Translations under genes and position numbers: made by a program | The notes under the pieces: generated by a model | Database searches by the model: none | Seen by the model: the letters and a program-made list of their open reading frames with translations, nothing else | Told to the model about the DNA's origin: nothing | Assembly: GCF_001677885.1 (NCBI RefSeq) | Contig: NZ_LOCQ01000054.1 | Coordinates: 62,001 to 126,000 of the forward strand | DNA length: 64,000 nt | DNA from: Janthinobacterium psychrotolerans | GTDB lineage: Bacteria; Pseudomonadota; Gammaproteobacteria; Burkholderiales; Burkholderiaceae_D | Direction of reading: 5' to 3' | Shown here: positions 1 through 8,399 of the stretch, one piece after another | Layout: each line of letters opens with the position of its first letter | Position numbering within the stretch: position 1 is the stretch's first letter

Positions 1-1704
1 CTTGCCCAGCGGGAAGCGGGTATTCATTTCCACCCCGCGCGTGACGGCCTCATCGACGTTGATCGACTGGCCGAAGGCGTCGACCCTGGGCCAGTTGCCG
101 AAGTTCACGCAGCCAGGGCGGTTCGGCGATGGGCTGTAGCTGCAGTTGACCAGGCCGGTGCCGGTGGTGATCTTGTCCTTGAACTCGTTATTGAACACGG
201 AAAAGCTGGCGGTCCAGCCGGCCAGGTTATCAAAATAGGCGCCCAGTTCGGTGGTGGTGCTGGTTTCCGGTTTCAGGCCGGGGCTGCCGACCAGCGGGAT
301 CGTGCCCTGGCCGCCGAAGCCGTTGATGCCGGGCGACAGTTGCTCGACGCGCGGCGTCTTGTAGCCTTTGCTGAGGCCGCCCTTGACGGTCCAGTTCGGC
401 GTAGCGTTCCAGACAGCGTAGCCGCGCGGGCTGGTCTGGCCGCCGAAGATGCTGTGATCGTCATAGCGCGCGCCCAGGGTCAGCGCGAAACTTTCCAGCA
501 AGCGCCATTCGTCTTCCGCGAACAGGGCTTTTTGGGTGAATTCAAACATCTTCGGCGCCACGCCGTCGGTCATCTCGGCCTTCCACCACTGCGCGCCGAT
601 GGTCGACATGTGATTGCCCCACGGCAGCACCAGCTTGGTGTCGAAAACACGGCTTTCCACTTCCAGGGTGCGGGCGCTGCCGGCCGCGGCGCTAGGTGTG
701 CCCGGCGGTATGGTGCGGCCCAGAGTTTCCGTCTTGTTCACCATATAGCTGCTGTCCAGGGTGCCGAAACCGAGGCGGCCCGTGTGCGACAGGGTCCACT
801 GGTCGCGGTTGTATTTCTGCTCGGGGCCGTAGCCGCCCTGCACTGTCTTTGTACCCAGCTGGCTGTTCGAGTTGTCATAGGTCTGGCGGCCCGCTTCGGC
901 GTCCAGGGTGAAGGTATGAAAACGGTTGGGCGTGAACGCCAGGCGGCCGCCAAAGTTTTCCACGTCCGAACGCACGGGGTTGGCGCCCATTCTTGCGGGC
1001 TCTTCCGCGCCGGCCTGCGTTGGTTGGTGGATATTGGCCGCGTCACGGCGCTGCTTGCTGCCGCGCAGCGACAGGCCCAGGGTATCGGCAACAAGCGGTC
1101 CGCTCAGGTAAAACTTGCCCGCCTTGACGTCGCCGAACGACGATTCCTGCTGCACGGTGTAATCGGCGCCGACCGAGCCGATCCACTTCTTGCCCACCTT
1201 GCGCGTGATGATGTTGATCACGCCGCCCATGGCGTCGGAACCGTACAGGGTCGACATCGGGCCACGGATGATCTCGATGCGCTCGATGGCCGCCAGGGGC
1301 GGCATGAAGCTCGTCTGCGTGCCGCCAAAGCCGTTCGGCGTGACATTGCCGGCCGCGTTCTGGCGCCGGCCGTCAATCAGGATCAGGGTGTAGTCGCTGG
1401 GCATGCCGCGGATGCTGATGTTCATGCCGCCGGTCTTGTCGCCGGCCGCGCCGACGTCGATGCCTTCCACGCTTTCGAGCGCCTGGGTCAGATTGCCGAA
1501 GCGCTCGCGCGACAGCTCTTCGCGCGTCAGCACGGTGATCGAGGCAGGCGCCTGCTTGATGTCCTGCTCGAAGCCGGCGGCCGAGACCACCACTTCAGGC
1601 ATGGTGTCGGCGGCGATCACTTCGGCGAAGGCGGTGCCGGACAGCGCGGCCAGGCTCAGGGCAAGGATGGTGCGGCGCGGCAGGCGGGGGGTGCGATGAA
1701 ACAT
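1..1704 (-). CDS. TonB-dependent outer-membrane receptor (5' part, C-terminus outside window)
   Basis: The minus-strand frame stays open from an ATG at 1704 to the window edge, about 568 codons. The start has a signal peptide (MFHRTPRLPRRTILALSLAA, cleavage near AFA). A plug domain follows with the typical order of motifs: ITVLTREEL, a stretch like ESVEGIDVG, NISIRGMPSDYTLILIDGRR, and IERIEIIRGPMSTLYGSDAMGGVINII. Beta-barrel sequence follows, including an ARYDDHSIFGGQTSPRGYAV segment and LKPETSTTTELGAYF near the last third. This is the FepA/CirA-type layout, so import of a ferric siderophore or related metal chelate across the outer membrane is the likely role; the ligand cannot be read. The end of the barrel lies before base 1. 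The gene diverges from the two-component system at 1834. Confidence 0.88.
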   Translation of the reverse strand, partial: MFHRTPRLPRRTILALSLAALSGTAFAEVIAADTMPEVVVSAAGFEQDIKQAPASITVLTREELSRERFGNLTQALESVEGIDVGAAGDKTGGMNISIRGMPSDYTLILIDGRRQNAAGNVTPNGFGGTQTSFMPPLAAIERIEIIRGPMSTLYGSDAMGGVINIITRKVGKKWIGSVGADYTVQQESSFGDVKAGKFYLSGPLVADTLGLSLRGSKQRRDAANIHQPTQAGAEEPARMGANPVRSDVENFGGRLAFTPNRFHTFTLDAEAGRQTYDNSNSQLGTKTVQGGYGPEQKYNRDQWTLSHTGRLGFGTLDSSYMVNKTETLGRTIPPGTPSAAAGSARTLEVESRVFDTKLVLPWGNHMSTIGAQWWKAEMTDGVAPKMFEFTQKALFAEDEWRLLESFALTLGARYDDHSIFGGQTSPRGYAVWNATPNWTVKGGLSKGYKTPRVEQLSPGINGFGGQGTIPLVGSPGLKPETSTTTELGAYFDNLAGWTASFSVFNNEFKDKITTGTGLVNCSYSPSPNRPGCVNFGNWPRVDAFGQSINVDEAVTRGVEMNTRFPLGK

Positions 1705-1775
1705 TCAATCTCCAGGGTAACGGTTTTTTCAATTCAAGAATAGGAATCATTTACAATTGATGGTGCAAAGAAGTT

Positions 1776-1791
1776 CTTAAGAGCTTCTTAA
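1776..1791. promoter_or_regulatory. PmrA/QseB-type direct-repeat box
   Basis: The half-sites CTTAAG and CTTAAC are separated by five bases, giving an 11-bp period. This is the arrangement known for PmrA (BasR) and closely matches QseB-type OmpR-family regulators. The box lies 42 bp upstream of the response-regulator start and 72 bp upstream of the receptor start on the other strand. It could therefore serve autoregulation, receptor control, or both. The match is seen directly; occupancy is inferred. Confidence 0.6.
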
Positions 1792-1833
1792 CTAGTTGCA
1801 ACCAAGACACAAGGTAGTGAAAACACCAACACC

Positions 1834-2511
1834 ATGCGCATATTGCTGACAGAAGACGACCCGCAACTGGGCCGCGCCACCCAGATCGGCCTGGAACAAG
1901 GCGGCCACGCGGTCGACTGGGTCACCTCGGCCGAACAGGCGCACACGGCGGTGCGGCTGCATGACTACGGCTGCATCCTGCTCGACCTGGGCCTGCCCGG
2001 CCAGGACGGCATGGCGGCGCTGTCCATGCTGCGCACGCGCGGCTACCAGGGCGCAATTTTGATCGTCACGGCGCGCGACAATGTGGCCGGACGCATCGCC
2101 GGGCTGGATGCGGGCGCCGACGACTTTATCGCCAAGCCATTCGACCTCGACGAGCTGGCAGCACGCATCCGTAGCGCCTGCCGGCGCGCCGCTGGCCGCG
2201 TGCGCGAACACCTGGTCCATGGCGACCTGGTGCTCGATATCGCCGAACGGCAAGTGACGCAGGCGGGCACACCCGTGGCGCTGACCCTGAAGGAATTTCG
2301 CATCCTGCAGATGCTGGTGGAACAAAGCGGGCGTATCCTGAGCCGCGAACAGCTGGAAAAAAATCTTTATAGCTGGGGCGAGGAAGTGGAAAGCAATGCG
2401 ATCCAGGTGCATATCCATCACCTGCGCAAGAAACTGGGACGTGGCCTGATCCGCACCGTGCATGCGGTCGGCTATTGCAGCGACAAGCCCGCAGCGACAA
2501 TCGCCGCGTGA
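1834..2511 (+). CDS. OmpR-family response regulator, QseB/PmrA/TctD-like
   Basis: This 225-residue DNA-binding response regulator has a receiver domain at about residues 1-115, with acidic pocket E7/D8/D9, phospho-acceptor D51 in LLDLGLPGQDG and K101 in the AKPF motif. A winged-helix trans_reg_C domain covers about 125-220 (LTLKEFRILQMLVEQSGRIL, VHIHHLRKKLG). The usual C-terminal GYGY is GYCS here. The stop TGA overlaps the kinase ATG by one base, so the pair is translationally coupled. The PmrA/QseB-type box upstream suggests autoregulation. Family assignment to the QseB/PmrA branch is good; the stimulus and regulon are unknown, although the divergent metal/siderophore receptor is an obvious candidate target. 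Confidence 0.9.
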   Translation: MRILLTEDDPQLGRATQIGLEQGGHAVDWVTSAEQAHTAVRLHDYGCILLDLGLPGQDGMAALSMLRTRGYQGAILIVTARDNVAGRIAGLDAGADDFIAKPFDLDELAARIRSACRRAAGRVREHLVHGDLVLDIAERQVTQAGTPVALTLKEFRILQMLVEQSGRILSREQLEKNLYSWGEEVESNAIQVHIHHLRKKLGRGLIRTVHAVGYCSDKPAATIAA

Positions 2512-3869
2512 TGACCAGACCAAGCTGGTCGCTGCGGCGCACCCTGCTGGCGGGCCTGCTGGGGCTCACCGTCCTGCTGTGGGGCAGCAGCGCGGCCATC
2601 ATCTACGTGGAGGCGCAGCAGGAAAGCGCCGAACTGTTCGACCAGTCGCTGGTGGAAACCGGGCATCTGCTGCTGTCGCTGGTGGAGAACGACCTGCGCA
2701 ACCGGGGCGGCAAGGCCACCATCGACCTGCCGCTGCGCGGCTATCCGAACCCGCACCACTACCTGCGCTTCAAGGTACGCGACGCGCAGCAAAACGTGCT
2801 GTACCGCAATGACGGCGCCCTGAACACCTCGCTGTCGCGCAGCGCGCCCGATGGCCTGTCGTGGACTACCATCGACGGCCAGCAATGGCGCTTGTTCGTG
2901 CTGTGGGACGCGCCGCGCCAGCTGCAGCTGCTGGTTCTTGAACCGACCAGCCACCGCGACGACATCAGCAGCCGCTTCTTCTACAAGATCGCCGTGTTCG
3001 GCGCGCTGCTGGTGGCCCTGGCGACGTTGGTCATCTGGTGGAGCATCAACCGCGTGTTTCGCGCGCTGCGCGATTCGGCCCTGGAAGTGGCCGCGCGCAC
3101 GCCGAACGACCTGGGCGACGTCAGCCTGCACGGCGTGCCCAGCGAAGTGCACCCCTTGCTGCTGGCGATCAACCGCCTGTTCGGCCGGGTGCGCCATACG
3201 ATGGAATACGAGCAGCGTTTTACGGCCGACGCCGCGCACGAACTGCGCACGCCGCTGGCGGCCATCAAGACCAATCTGCAGGTGCTGCAGCGCGCGCGCA
3301 GCCCATTTGAACGCGATGAATTTATCGTCGGCTTGGGCATCAGCGTGGAGCGCGCCAGCCGGCTGGTCGACCAGCTGCTAACCCTGGCGCGGCTCGACCC
3401 GCAAGCGGGACCGGCCACCGTTTTGCGGCAAATCGACCTGGCCGGCCTGCTGGCGGAACAGGTCGAGTCATGGCAGGAACAATGCGCGCAGCGTGGTCTC
3501 GCGTTGAAGGTCGACCTGCGGCCGGCGCCGTGTCTGCTGGAGCCGGACAGCCTGCGCATGCTGGTGCGTAACCTGGCCGATAACGCGATGCGCTATACGC
3601 CGGCGCCGGGACGCATCACGATCAGCTGCGGCCAGCACGACGGTGCGTCTTACCTGCGCGTGACGGATACGGGGCCGGGCATTGCGGCAGCGATGCGCGA
3701 GCGCGTCTTCGAGCGCTTCGTGCGCCTGGCCGGCGCGCATATGCATGGCAGCGGACTGGGACTGTCGATCGTGCGGCGCATCGCCGACAGCCATCAGGCC
3801 AGCATCACGCTGGCTGCGGGAGAAGAAAATCGGGGACTGGCGGTGACGGTGAGGTTCCCGCCAGCCTGA
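2511..3869 (+). CDS. Sensor histidine kinase, QseC/TctE-like
   Basis: This 452-residue membrane kinase is the partner of the preceding regulator. I start it at 2511, where the ATG shares a base with the upstream TGA; a start 12 codons earlier would overlap more of that gene. Two membrane segments lie at about residues 10-32 and 157-178 and flank a periplasmic sensor of about 120 residues. The H-box FTADAAHELRTPLAAIKTNL has the phosphorylated histidine at H243. Further on come the N-box (LVRNLADNAMRYTP), DTGPGIA and the G-box GSGLGLSIV. The sensor resembles 2CSK_N domains of QseC/TctE kinases, but no ligand site can be assigned. Confidence 0.9.
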   Translation: MTRPSWSLRRTLLAGLLGLTVLLWGSSAAIIYVEAQQESAELFDQSLVETGHLLLSLVENDLRNRGGKATIDLPLRGYPNPHHYLRFKVRDAQQNVLYRNDGALNTSLSRSAPDGLSWTTIDGQQWRLFVLWDAPRQLQLLVLEPTSHRDDISSRFFYKIAVFGALLVALATLVIWWSINRVFRALRDSALEVAARTPNDLGDVSLHGVPSEVHPLLLAINRLFGRVRHTMEYEQRFTADAAHELRTPLAAIKTNLQVLQRARSPFERDEFIVGLGISVERASRLVDQLLTLARLDPQAGPATVLRQIDLAGLLAEQVESWQEQCAQRGLALKVDLRPAPCLLEPDSLRMLVRNLADNAMRYTPAPGRITISCGQHDGASYLRVTDTGPGIAAAMRERVFERFVRLAGAHMHGSGLGLSIVRRIADSHQASITLAAGEENRGLAVTVRFPPA

Positions 3870-3875
3870 AGGTCT

Positions 3876-4130
3876 TCAGGAGATATTCTGCCGCCGCGCC
3901 AGCGGCACATATTCGCCGGGCAGGCCGGCCGTTTCCAGCGCGTCGGCAAACGCCAGCAGGAACTTGGCCGGACCGTGTTCCGTGACCAGCAGGGAGGCGC
4001 CCTTGTGCCGCAGCAGCTTCAACACTTCCTGTTGGTGCGCCTGGTATTCGGGCGAATGGCCATAAAAGGTCTGGTACATTTCCAGCGTTTCCATGGCCTT
4101 GGCGGCCAGGATGAATTCGGGTTTGTCCAT
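3876..4130 (-). CDS. Small conserved-looking protein of unknown function
   Basis: This 84-residue cytoplasmic protein begins MDKPEFILAAKAMETLEM. I chose the ATG at 4130 because AGGAGAT precedes it at good spacing; a longer frame upstream lacks a ribosome site. The sequence is predicted mostly helical, with no signal peptide or membrane segment, and I do not recognise a family. It converges on the kinase gene with six bases between the stops. The 131-bp gap to the lipoprotein gene on the other strand holds their divergent promoters and one copy of the ACCGTACAAAAA motif also found upstream of the sugar locus. Confidence 0.6.
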   Translation of the reverse strand: MDKPEFILAAKAMETLEMYQTFYGHSPEYQAHQQEVLKLLRHKGASLLVTEHGPAKFLLAFADALETAGLPGEYVPLARRQNIS

Positions 4131-4158
4131 GATATCTCCTCGTGGTGAGTGGAAAAAA

Positions 4159-4170
4159 ACCGTACAAAAA
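4159..4170. promoter_or_regulatory. ACCGTACAAAAA motif (copy 1)
   Basis: The same 12 bases occur at 19937-19948, and a shorter version (CGTACAAA) at 19781-19788 inside the promoter of the sugar-acid operon. This copy lies between the small gene at 4130 and the SMP-30-like lipoprotein gene. It may be a shared operator or a chance match in an A-rich stretch. Confidence 0.25.
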
Positions 4171-4261
4171 GCTGTGACTGTCGATGCCATCATACGCCTG
4201 AATGCGGCGCTTGCGGTGCACGCTCAGGTAACATGACCACCTTCGCCTCACAGGACCGCCC

Positions 4262-5227
4262 ATGCCTTATTCATTTAATGCCCTGCCCTGGCTGCGGGCG
4301 TTCGCTCTTGCCCTGCCGCTTGCCTCGCTCACGGCCTGCGCCAGCCCGCCCGCGCCCGAGACTTTGTTCGTGGCCAGCGCGCTGACGGCGCCGCACTCGT
4401 TCACCAAGGGCATCGAAGGCCCGGCCGTCGATGGTGACGGCAATATCTACGCCGTCAATTTCGCGCGCCAGCAGACCATCGGCAAGGTCACGCCCGATGG
4501 CCAAGGCGAGGTGTTCCTCACCCTGCCCGGCGCCAGCATCGCCAACGGCATCCGCTTCGGCAGCCGCGGCCAGATGTACCTGGCCGACTATATCGAGCAC
4601 ACGATCTACGTGGTGGACCCGGTCACGCGCGCCATCGCCATTCATGCACGCGACGCGCGCATGACGCAGCCCAACGATATCGCCATCACGCAGGACGACG
4701 TGCTATATGCGAGCGATCCGAACTGGAAGGAAAACACGGGCCGCGTGTGGCGCATCGCGCGCGACGGCACGGTCACGCTGGCCTTGGATACCATGGGCAC
4801 GGCCAATGGCATCGAGGTCAGTCCCGATGGCAAGATCCTGTATGTGAACGAAAGCGTGCAGCGCAATATCTGGGCCTACGATATCGGCGCCGACGGGGCC
4901 TTGAGCGGCAAGCGACTGTTCCGGCGCTTCGACGATTTCGGCATGGACGGCATGCGGGTCGACGTGGACGGCAACCTGTACGTGACGCGCTACAGCAAGG
5001 GTACGGTGGTCAAGCTGTCACCGCAAGGCAAGCTGCTGCGCGAGATCAGCGTGCCGGGCGCAAAGCCCAGCAACATCAGCTTCGGCGGCCCGGACGGACG
5101 CACGGCGTATGTGACGGAAGTGGTGCAAGGCCGGCTGCTGCAGTTCCGGGTGGACCGGCCGGGGCTGGAGTGGCAGCGGGGGCAGGAGCGGAAGGTGTAT
5201 CCGCTGGCAGTGCCGGCGATAAAGTAA
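4262..5227 (+). CDS. SMP-30/gluconolactonase-like beta-propeller lipoprotein
   Basis: This 321-residue exported protein has a lipoprotein signal ending in the lipobox LTAC (about residues 23-26), so it should be anchored in the periplasm or outer membrane. The mature part has repeated propeller strands of the NHL/SMP-30 kind: EGPAVDGDGNIYAVNF, GIRFGSRGQMYLADY, NDIAITQDDVLYASDPN, GIEVSPDGKILYVNES and MRVDVDGNLYVTRY. Known members bind a divalent metal and hydrolyse sugar lactones, and the conserved Glu of EGP and the Asn/Asp positions are present. A lactonase role is plausible but not shown. It stands alone; the nearby PRISE reductase is on the other strand. A REP-like hairpin follows the stop. 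Confidence 0.75.
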   Translation: MPYSFNALPWLRAFALALPLASLTACASPPAPETLFVASALTAPHSFTKGIEGPAVDGDGNIYAVNFARQQTIGKVTPDGQGEVFLTLPGASIANGIRFGSRGQMYLADYIEHTIYVVDPVTRAIAIHARDARMTQPNDIAITQDDVLYASDPNWKENTGRVWRIARDGTVTLALDTMGTANGIEVSPDGKILYVNESVQRNIWAYDIGADGALSGKRLFRRFDDFGMDGMRVDVDGNLYVTRYSKGTVVKLSPQGKLLREISVPGAKPSNISFGGPDGRTAYVTEVVQGRLLQFRVDRPGLEWQRGQERKVYPLAVPAIK

Positions 5228-5247
5228 CGCCGGCCGGGTGGACGCAG

Positions 5248-5281
5248 GTAGGATTACGCGCTACGCGCTAATCCGACCTAC
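5248..5281. repeat. REP-like palindrome
   Basis: The segment folds as GTAGG-ATTACGCG-CTA-CGCGCTAATCC-GACCTAC, a near-perfect hairpin between two convergent genes. Read on the minus strand it begins GTAGGTCGGATTAGC, matching the head of the two elements at 13001-13091 (consensus GTAGGTYGGNTTAGC). It looks like a repetitive extragenic palindrome that may also act as a 3'-end structure. Confidence 0.6.
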
Positions 5282-5300
5282 GCGACCTGTCTGCGCCCTT

Positions 5301-6368
5301 TTAAGACGGAATCACCCGCTCTTCCTTCAACCGGTCAAACAAGGTGAAAAAAGCCTCCGGCGTATCCTGGTAATCGAGAAAACCCGCCTTGCGGCTCTTG
5401 CCCATGTCGGTCATCACTTCCATCGGCCGGCCAAGGTCGGCGTCGGTATGCCACCATGACGCGAGGCGGCTCACGTCCGCTTCCACCAGCCCGTGCTGCT
5501 GCGCGATGGCGCGCCACTGTTCTGCCGCGCCGTCCATGCGCCCGGCCAGCGGCGAGATGGTATCGGGCAGCTCGGCCGCTTCAATGCCGAAGTAGGCGGC
5601 CAGGCGCGGCCACAGCCACTTCCAGCGGAACACGTCGCCATTGACGATATTGAAGTCCTGGTTGGCCGCGGCCGGGCTGTCGGCGGCCCAGGCCAGCTGG
5701 CGCGCGATCTGGCCGGCGTCGGTCATGTCGGAAATGCCGTTCCACTGCGCGGAAGAACCGGGAAACACGAACGGCTGGCCGCTGGCCTTGCACAGGGTCG
5801 CGTAGACGGCCAGGGTCAGGCCCATGTTCATGGCGTTGCCCAGTGCATAGCCGATGATGGTGTGCGGACGGTGCACGCTCCAAGTGAAGCCGTATTCTTC
5901 GGCCGCTTCGAACAGGCGGTCTTCCTGCTCGTAATAGAAATTCTCGACATCCTGGCGGCCCTGCTCTTCACGGAACGGCGTGACCGGCACCGAGCCCTTG
6001 CCGTAGGCGTCGAACGGTCCCAGGTAGTGCTTCAGGCCCGTCACCAGCGCCGCGTGGCGCAGGTTCCCATTCGGCCCAAGGGCGGCCAGTACATTGGCGA
6101 CCATGGCGCCGTTGACGCGGATATTTTCTTTTTCAGTTTGCTGGCGCGCCCAGGCCGTGAAGAACACATGGCTGGCGTCGATATTGGCCAGTGCCGCAGC
6201 CACGGCCGCGCCATCGGTGGCGTCCAGCTGCAACGCGGTGCAGCCGGCCGGCACGGGGGTGCGTCCGCGCGACACGCCTGTCACTTTCCAGCCCTGCGCC
6301 AGCAAGTGGGTGGCCAGGTTGCTGCCGATAACGCCGCTGGCGCCGATAATCAATGCGTGCCTGTTCAT
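5301..6368 (-). CDS. PRISE-type SDR reductase (progesterone 5-beta-reductase/iridoid synthase-like)
   Basis: This 355-residue NAD(P)H-dependent enzyme starts at 6368, where GGAGGG precedes the ATG; a longer frame nine codons upstream lacks this. The Rossmann motif GASGVIGSN lies at about residues 9-17. The family's unusual catalytic pair can be recognised: the Lys of GLKHYLGPF and the Tyr within ENFYYEQEDRLFEA. VHRPHTIIGYALGNAMN is also diagnostic. PRISE enzymes reduce activated C=C bonds of enones (1,4-reduction). The natural substrate in bacteria is generally unknown. It diverges from a LysR regulator, which probably controls it. Confidence 0.82.
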   Translation of the reverse strand: MNRHALIIGASGVIGSNLATHLLAQGWKVTGVSRGRTPVPAGCTALQLDATDGAAVAAALANIDASHVFFTAWARQQTEKENIRVNGAMVANVLAALGPNGNLRHAALVTGLKHYLGPFDAYGKGSVPVTPFREEQGRQDVENFYYEQEDRLFEAAEEYGFTWSVHRPHTIIGYALGNAMNMGLTLAVYATLCKASGQPFVFPGSSAQWNGISDMTDAGQIARQLAWAADSPAAANQDFNIVNGDVFRWKWLWPRLAAYFGIEAAELPDTISPLAGRMDGAAEQWRAIAQQHGLVEADVSRLASWWHTDADLGRPMEVMTDMGKSRKAGFLDYQDTPEAFFTLFDRLKEERVIPS

Positions 6369-6403
6369 AAGCCCTCCAGAATAAACAACCATCATATAAC
6401 GGA

Positions 6404-6443
6404 CATGAATTCTTATCCGCGATACTATTTCAGCTTATTCATG
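6404..6443. promoter_or_regulatory. Inverted repeat CATGAAT-N26-ATTCATG in a divergent promoter
   Basis: The arms lie at 6404-6410 and 6437-6443, with centres about three helical turns apart, in the 92-bp gap between the reductase and its divergent LysR gene. The position suits binding of a LysR tetramer. The arms are short, so this is only a candidate operator. Confidence 0.35.
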
Positions 6444-6460
6444 AAAAAAATTCGCTCATC

Positions 6461-7363
6461 ATGTCCGACCATCTGAAAGGCATCGCCCCTTTTCTCGCCA
6501 CCGCCGACGCCGGCAGCTTTACCAGGGCGGCCGAACGGCTGCACCTGACCAGTTCCGCCGTCAGCAAGAGCGTGGCGCGCCTGGAACAGCGCCTGGGGGT
6601 GCTGCTGTTCGAGCGCAGCACGCGGCGCTTGAAACTGAGCAGCGCCGGCCAGGCCTATTACGCCACCTGCAAGCGCGTGCTGCAGGAACTCGCCGACGCG
6701 GAAAACGTGCTGGCCGAGCAGGAAGGCGAACTGGCGGGCGCGGTGCGCATCGGCGTGCCGGCGTCCTACGGGCGCATGCGCGTGATGCCGGCGCTGATCG
6801 CCTTGTGCGAAAAATATCCGCGGCTGCAGCCATCGATCGCCTTCAGCGACCGCTTTGTCGACCTGTTCGAAGAGCGCATCGATATCGCCGTGCGCATCGG
6901 CGCGCCGGGCCAGTGGCCGGCCACGCTGGGACAACTGCATCTCGGTGAAGAACGTTTGATCTTTTGCGCGGCGCCCGCCTACCTGGCGCGGCGCGGCACG
7001 CCTGCCGCGATCGAGGAACTGGAACGGCACGATTGCATCGCCTATGGCCGTGGCGATGGCACGGCCTCGCCGTGGCTGTTTGAACATGATGTAGGAGTGG
7101 AGCGGCGCGTGGTGACGCCGCGCTTGATCGTGGGTGACGCCGAAGCGCAGACGGCCGCCGTGCTGGCCGGCCTCGGTATCGCGCAGCAGGCGACGTGGCT
7201 GGTACGGGAGCACCTGGCGGCCGGCGCCATCGTGGAAGTGCTGCCAGACTACGCCACGCCAGGCTTGCCGCTGTACCTGGCGTGGCCGCTGGCGCGCCAG
7301 CTGACCACCAAGACGGGGACGCTGCTGCAGGAACTGAAGCAGCGCCTGTCGATTGGCGATTAA
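6461..7363 (+). CDS. LysR-family transcriptional regulator
   Basis: This 300-residue regulator has an N-terminal winged helix at residues 1-60 (FLATADAGSFTRAAERLHLT, SAVSKSVARLEQRLGVLLFE) and a LysR substrate-binding domain from about 90 onward. VRIGVPASYGRM marks the first strand and FEERIDIAVRIG the ligand cleft. It resembles the DsdC/AaeR-like group that controls a divergently transcribed oxidoreductase, here the PRISE reductase. It ends 11 bp from the convergent stop of the sugar-binding protein. The ligand cannot be inferred. Confidence 0.88.
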   Translation: MSDHLKGIAPFLATADAGSFTRAAERLHLTSSAVSKSVARLEQRLGVLLFERSTRRLKLSSAGQAYYATCKRVLQELADAENVLAEQEGELAGAVRIGVPASYGRMRVMPALIALCEKYPRLQPSIAFSDRFVDLFEERIDIAVRIGAPGQWPATLGQLHLGEERLIFCAAPAYLARRGTPAAIEELERHDCIAYGRGDGTASPWLFEHDVGVERRVVTPRLIVGDAEAQTAAVLAGLGIAQQATWLVREHLAAGAIVEVLPDYATPGLPLYLAWPLARQLTTKTGTLLQELKQRLSIGD

Positions 7364-7374
7364 TTCGTCAACAA

Positions 7375-8328
7375 TTAATACAGCACGTTCTTCGCTTCCG
7401 GCAGGTCGACATTGGCCTTGGTAACGATCACCACGCCGGTGTTGACGAAAGGCGCGACCTTCTTGCCTTCGATCAGGCTGACGATGGTTTTCACGCCCAG
7501 CGCGCCCATCGAGTAGGAGCCCTGCACGGCGGTCGCGTACAGGGTGCCGTCCTTGACGAAGTTTTTCAGGTCTTCATTGCCGTCAAAGCCGACGCCGATC
7601 ACCTTGCCGGCCTTGCCTGCCTGCGCAAGCGCGCGGCCCATGCCGACGGCCGTCGGCTCGTTGGCGCCGAAGATGCCTTTCAGGTCAGGGTTCGAGGCCA
7701 GCACGTCGGTGGTCTGGTTCAGGGCGGTGGCCATCTGCGACTGCGAGTAATAGGTGCCGACGATCTGCAGCTGCGAGTTCTTTTCGATATAGCGCTTGAA
7801 GCCGCCCACGCGGCCCGTCTCGGAACCGGCGCCGGCCACATACGACATCACGGCGATCTTGCCGGTCTTGCCGACTTGCGAAATCAAGGCCTTGGCGCTG
7901 GCTTCGCCGGCCGCTTCATTGTCGGTCGACAGGAAGGACTGGTAATAGCGCTTGCCGCTGTCGGCCACCAGGGAATCGATCAGCACCACGGGGATCTTCG
8001 CTTCCCAGGCTTTTTTCAGGGCCGGCACCAATGCATCCGGGTCCGAGGCGGCCAGCACGATGCCCGCCACCTTGCGGGTGACGGCGTTTTCCACCATGCT
8101 GACCTGGTCGGCAATGGCCGACTCCGAAGCCGGTCCCTGGAACGTCATGTTGTACCCCTTGGCCTCGGCAGCGCTGGCAGTGGCGCCCTTTTTCACGTTC
8201 TGCCAGTAGTTCGAGTTGGTCGTCTTGACGATCACGGCGATCTCTTTGGGCGCGGCGACTGCGGCGCTGGTGCTCAGTGCAAATGCTGCGGTCGTCAAGC
8301 CGAGCAAGATGGTGTTGAAGGTTTTCAT
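7375..8328 (-). CDS. Periplasmic sugar-binding protein of ABC importer (Peripla_BP_4)
   Basis: This 317-residue protein has a cleavable signal peptide (MKTFNTILLGLTTAAFALST, cleavage near AVAA). A type-1 periplasmic binding fold follows: KEIAVIVKTTNSNYWQNVKK, AGIVLAASDPDALVPALKKA, IPVVLIDSLV, GIFGANEPTAVGMGRAL and VIGVGFDGNEDLKNFV. These are the landmarks of ribose/galactose/fucose-type receptors. It is the last gene of the minus-strand importer set, 71 bp after the permease, and probably sets the substrate specificity of the locus. From the downstream enzymes I expect L-fucose, L-galactose or D-arabinose. Prediction of importer role is firm; the sugar is inferred. Confidence 0.88.
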   Translation of the reverse strand: MKTFNTILLGLTTAAFALSTSAAVAAPKEIAVIVKTTNSNYWQNVKKGATASAAEAKGYNMTFQGPASESAIADQVSMVENAVTRKVAGIVLAASDPDALVPALKKAWEAKIPVVLIDSLVADSGKRYYQSFLSTDNEAAGEASAKALISQVGKTGKIAVMSYVAGAGSETGRVGGFKRYIEKNSQLQIVGTYYSQSQMATALNQTTDVLASNPDLKGIFGANEPTAVGMGRALAQAGKAGKVIGVGFDGNEDLKNFVKDGTLYATAVQGSYSMGALGVKTIVSLIEGKKVAPFVNTGVVIVTKANVDLPEAKNVLY

Positions 8329-8399
8329 TGTCGTCCTCGTTTAATTATAGATTTAATGGATATGACTTCAGGTCTCACTAACTCACTAACAGTGCTGCT

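Noticed and set aside
340-1743. Long plus-strand open frame opposite the TonB receptor
   Set aside because: It has no family features, no ribosome site and low-complexity His/Ala/Arg composition. The minus-strand reading gives a clear receptor with signal peptide and plug motifs.
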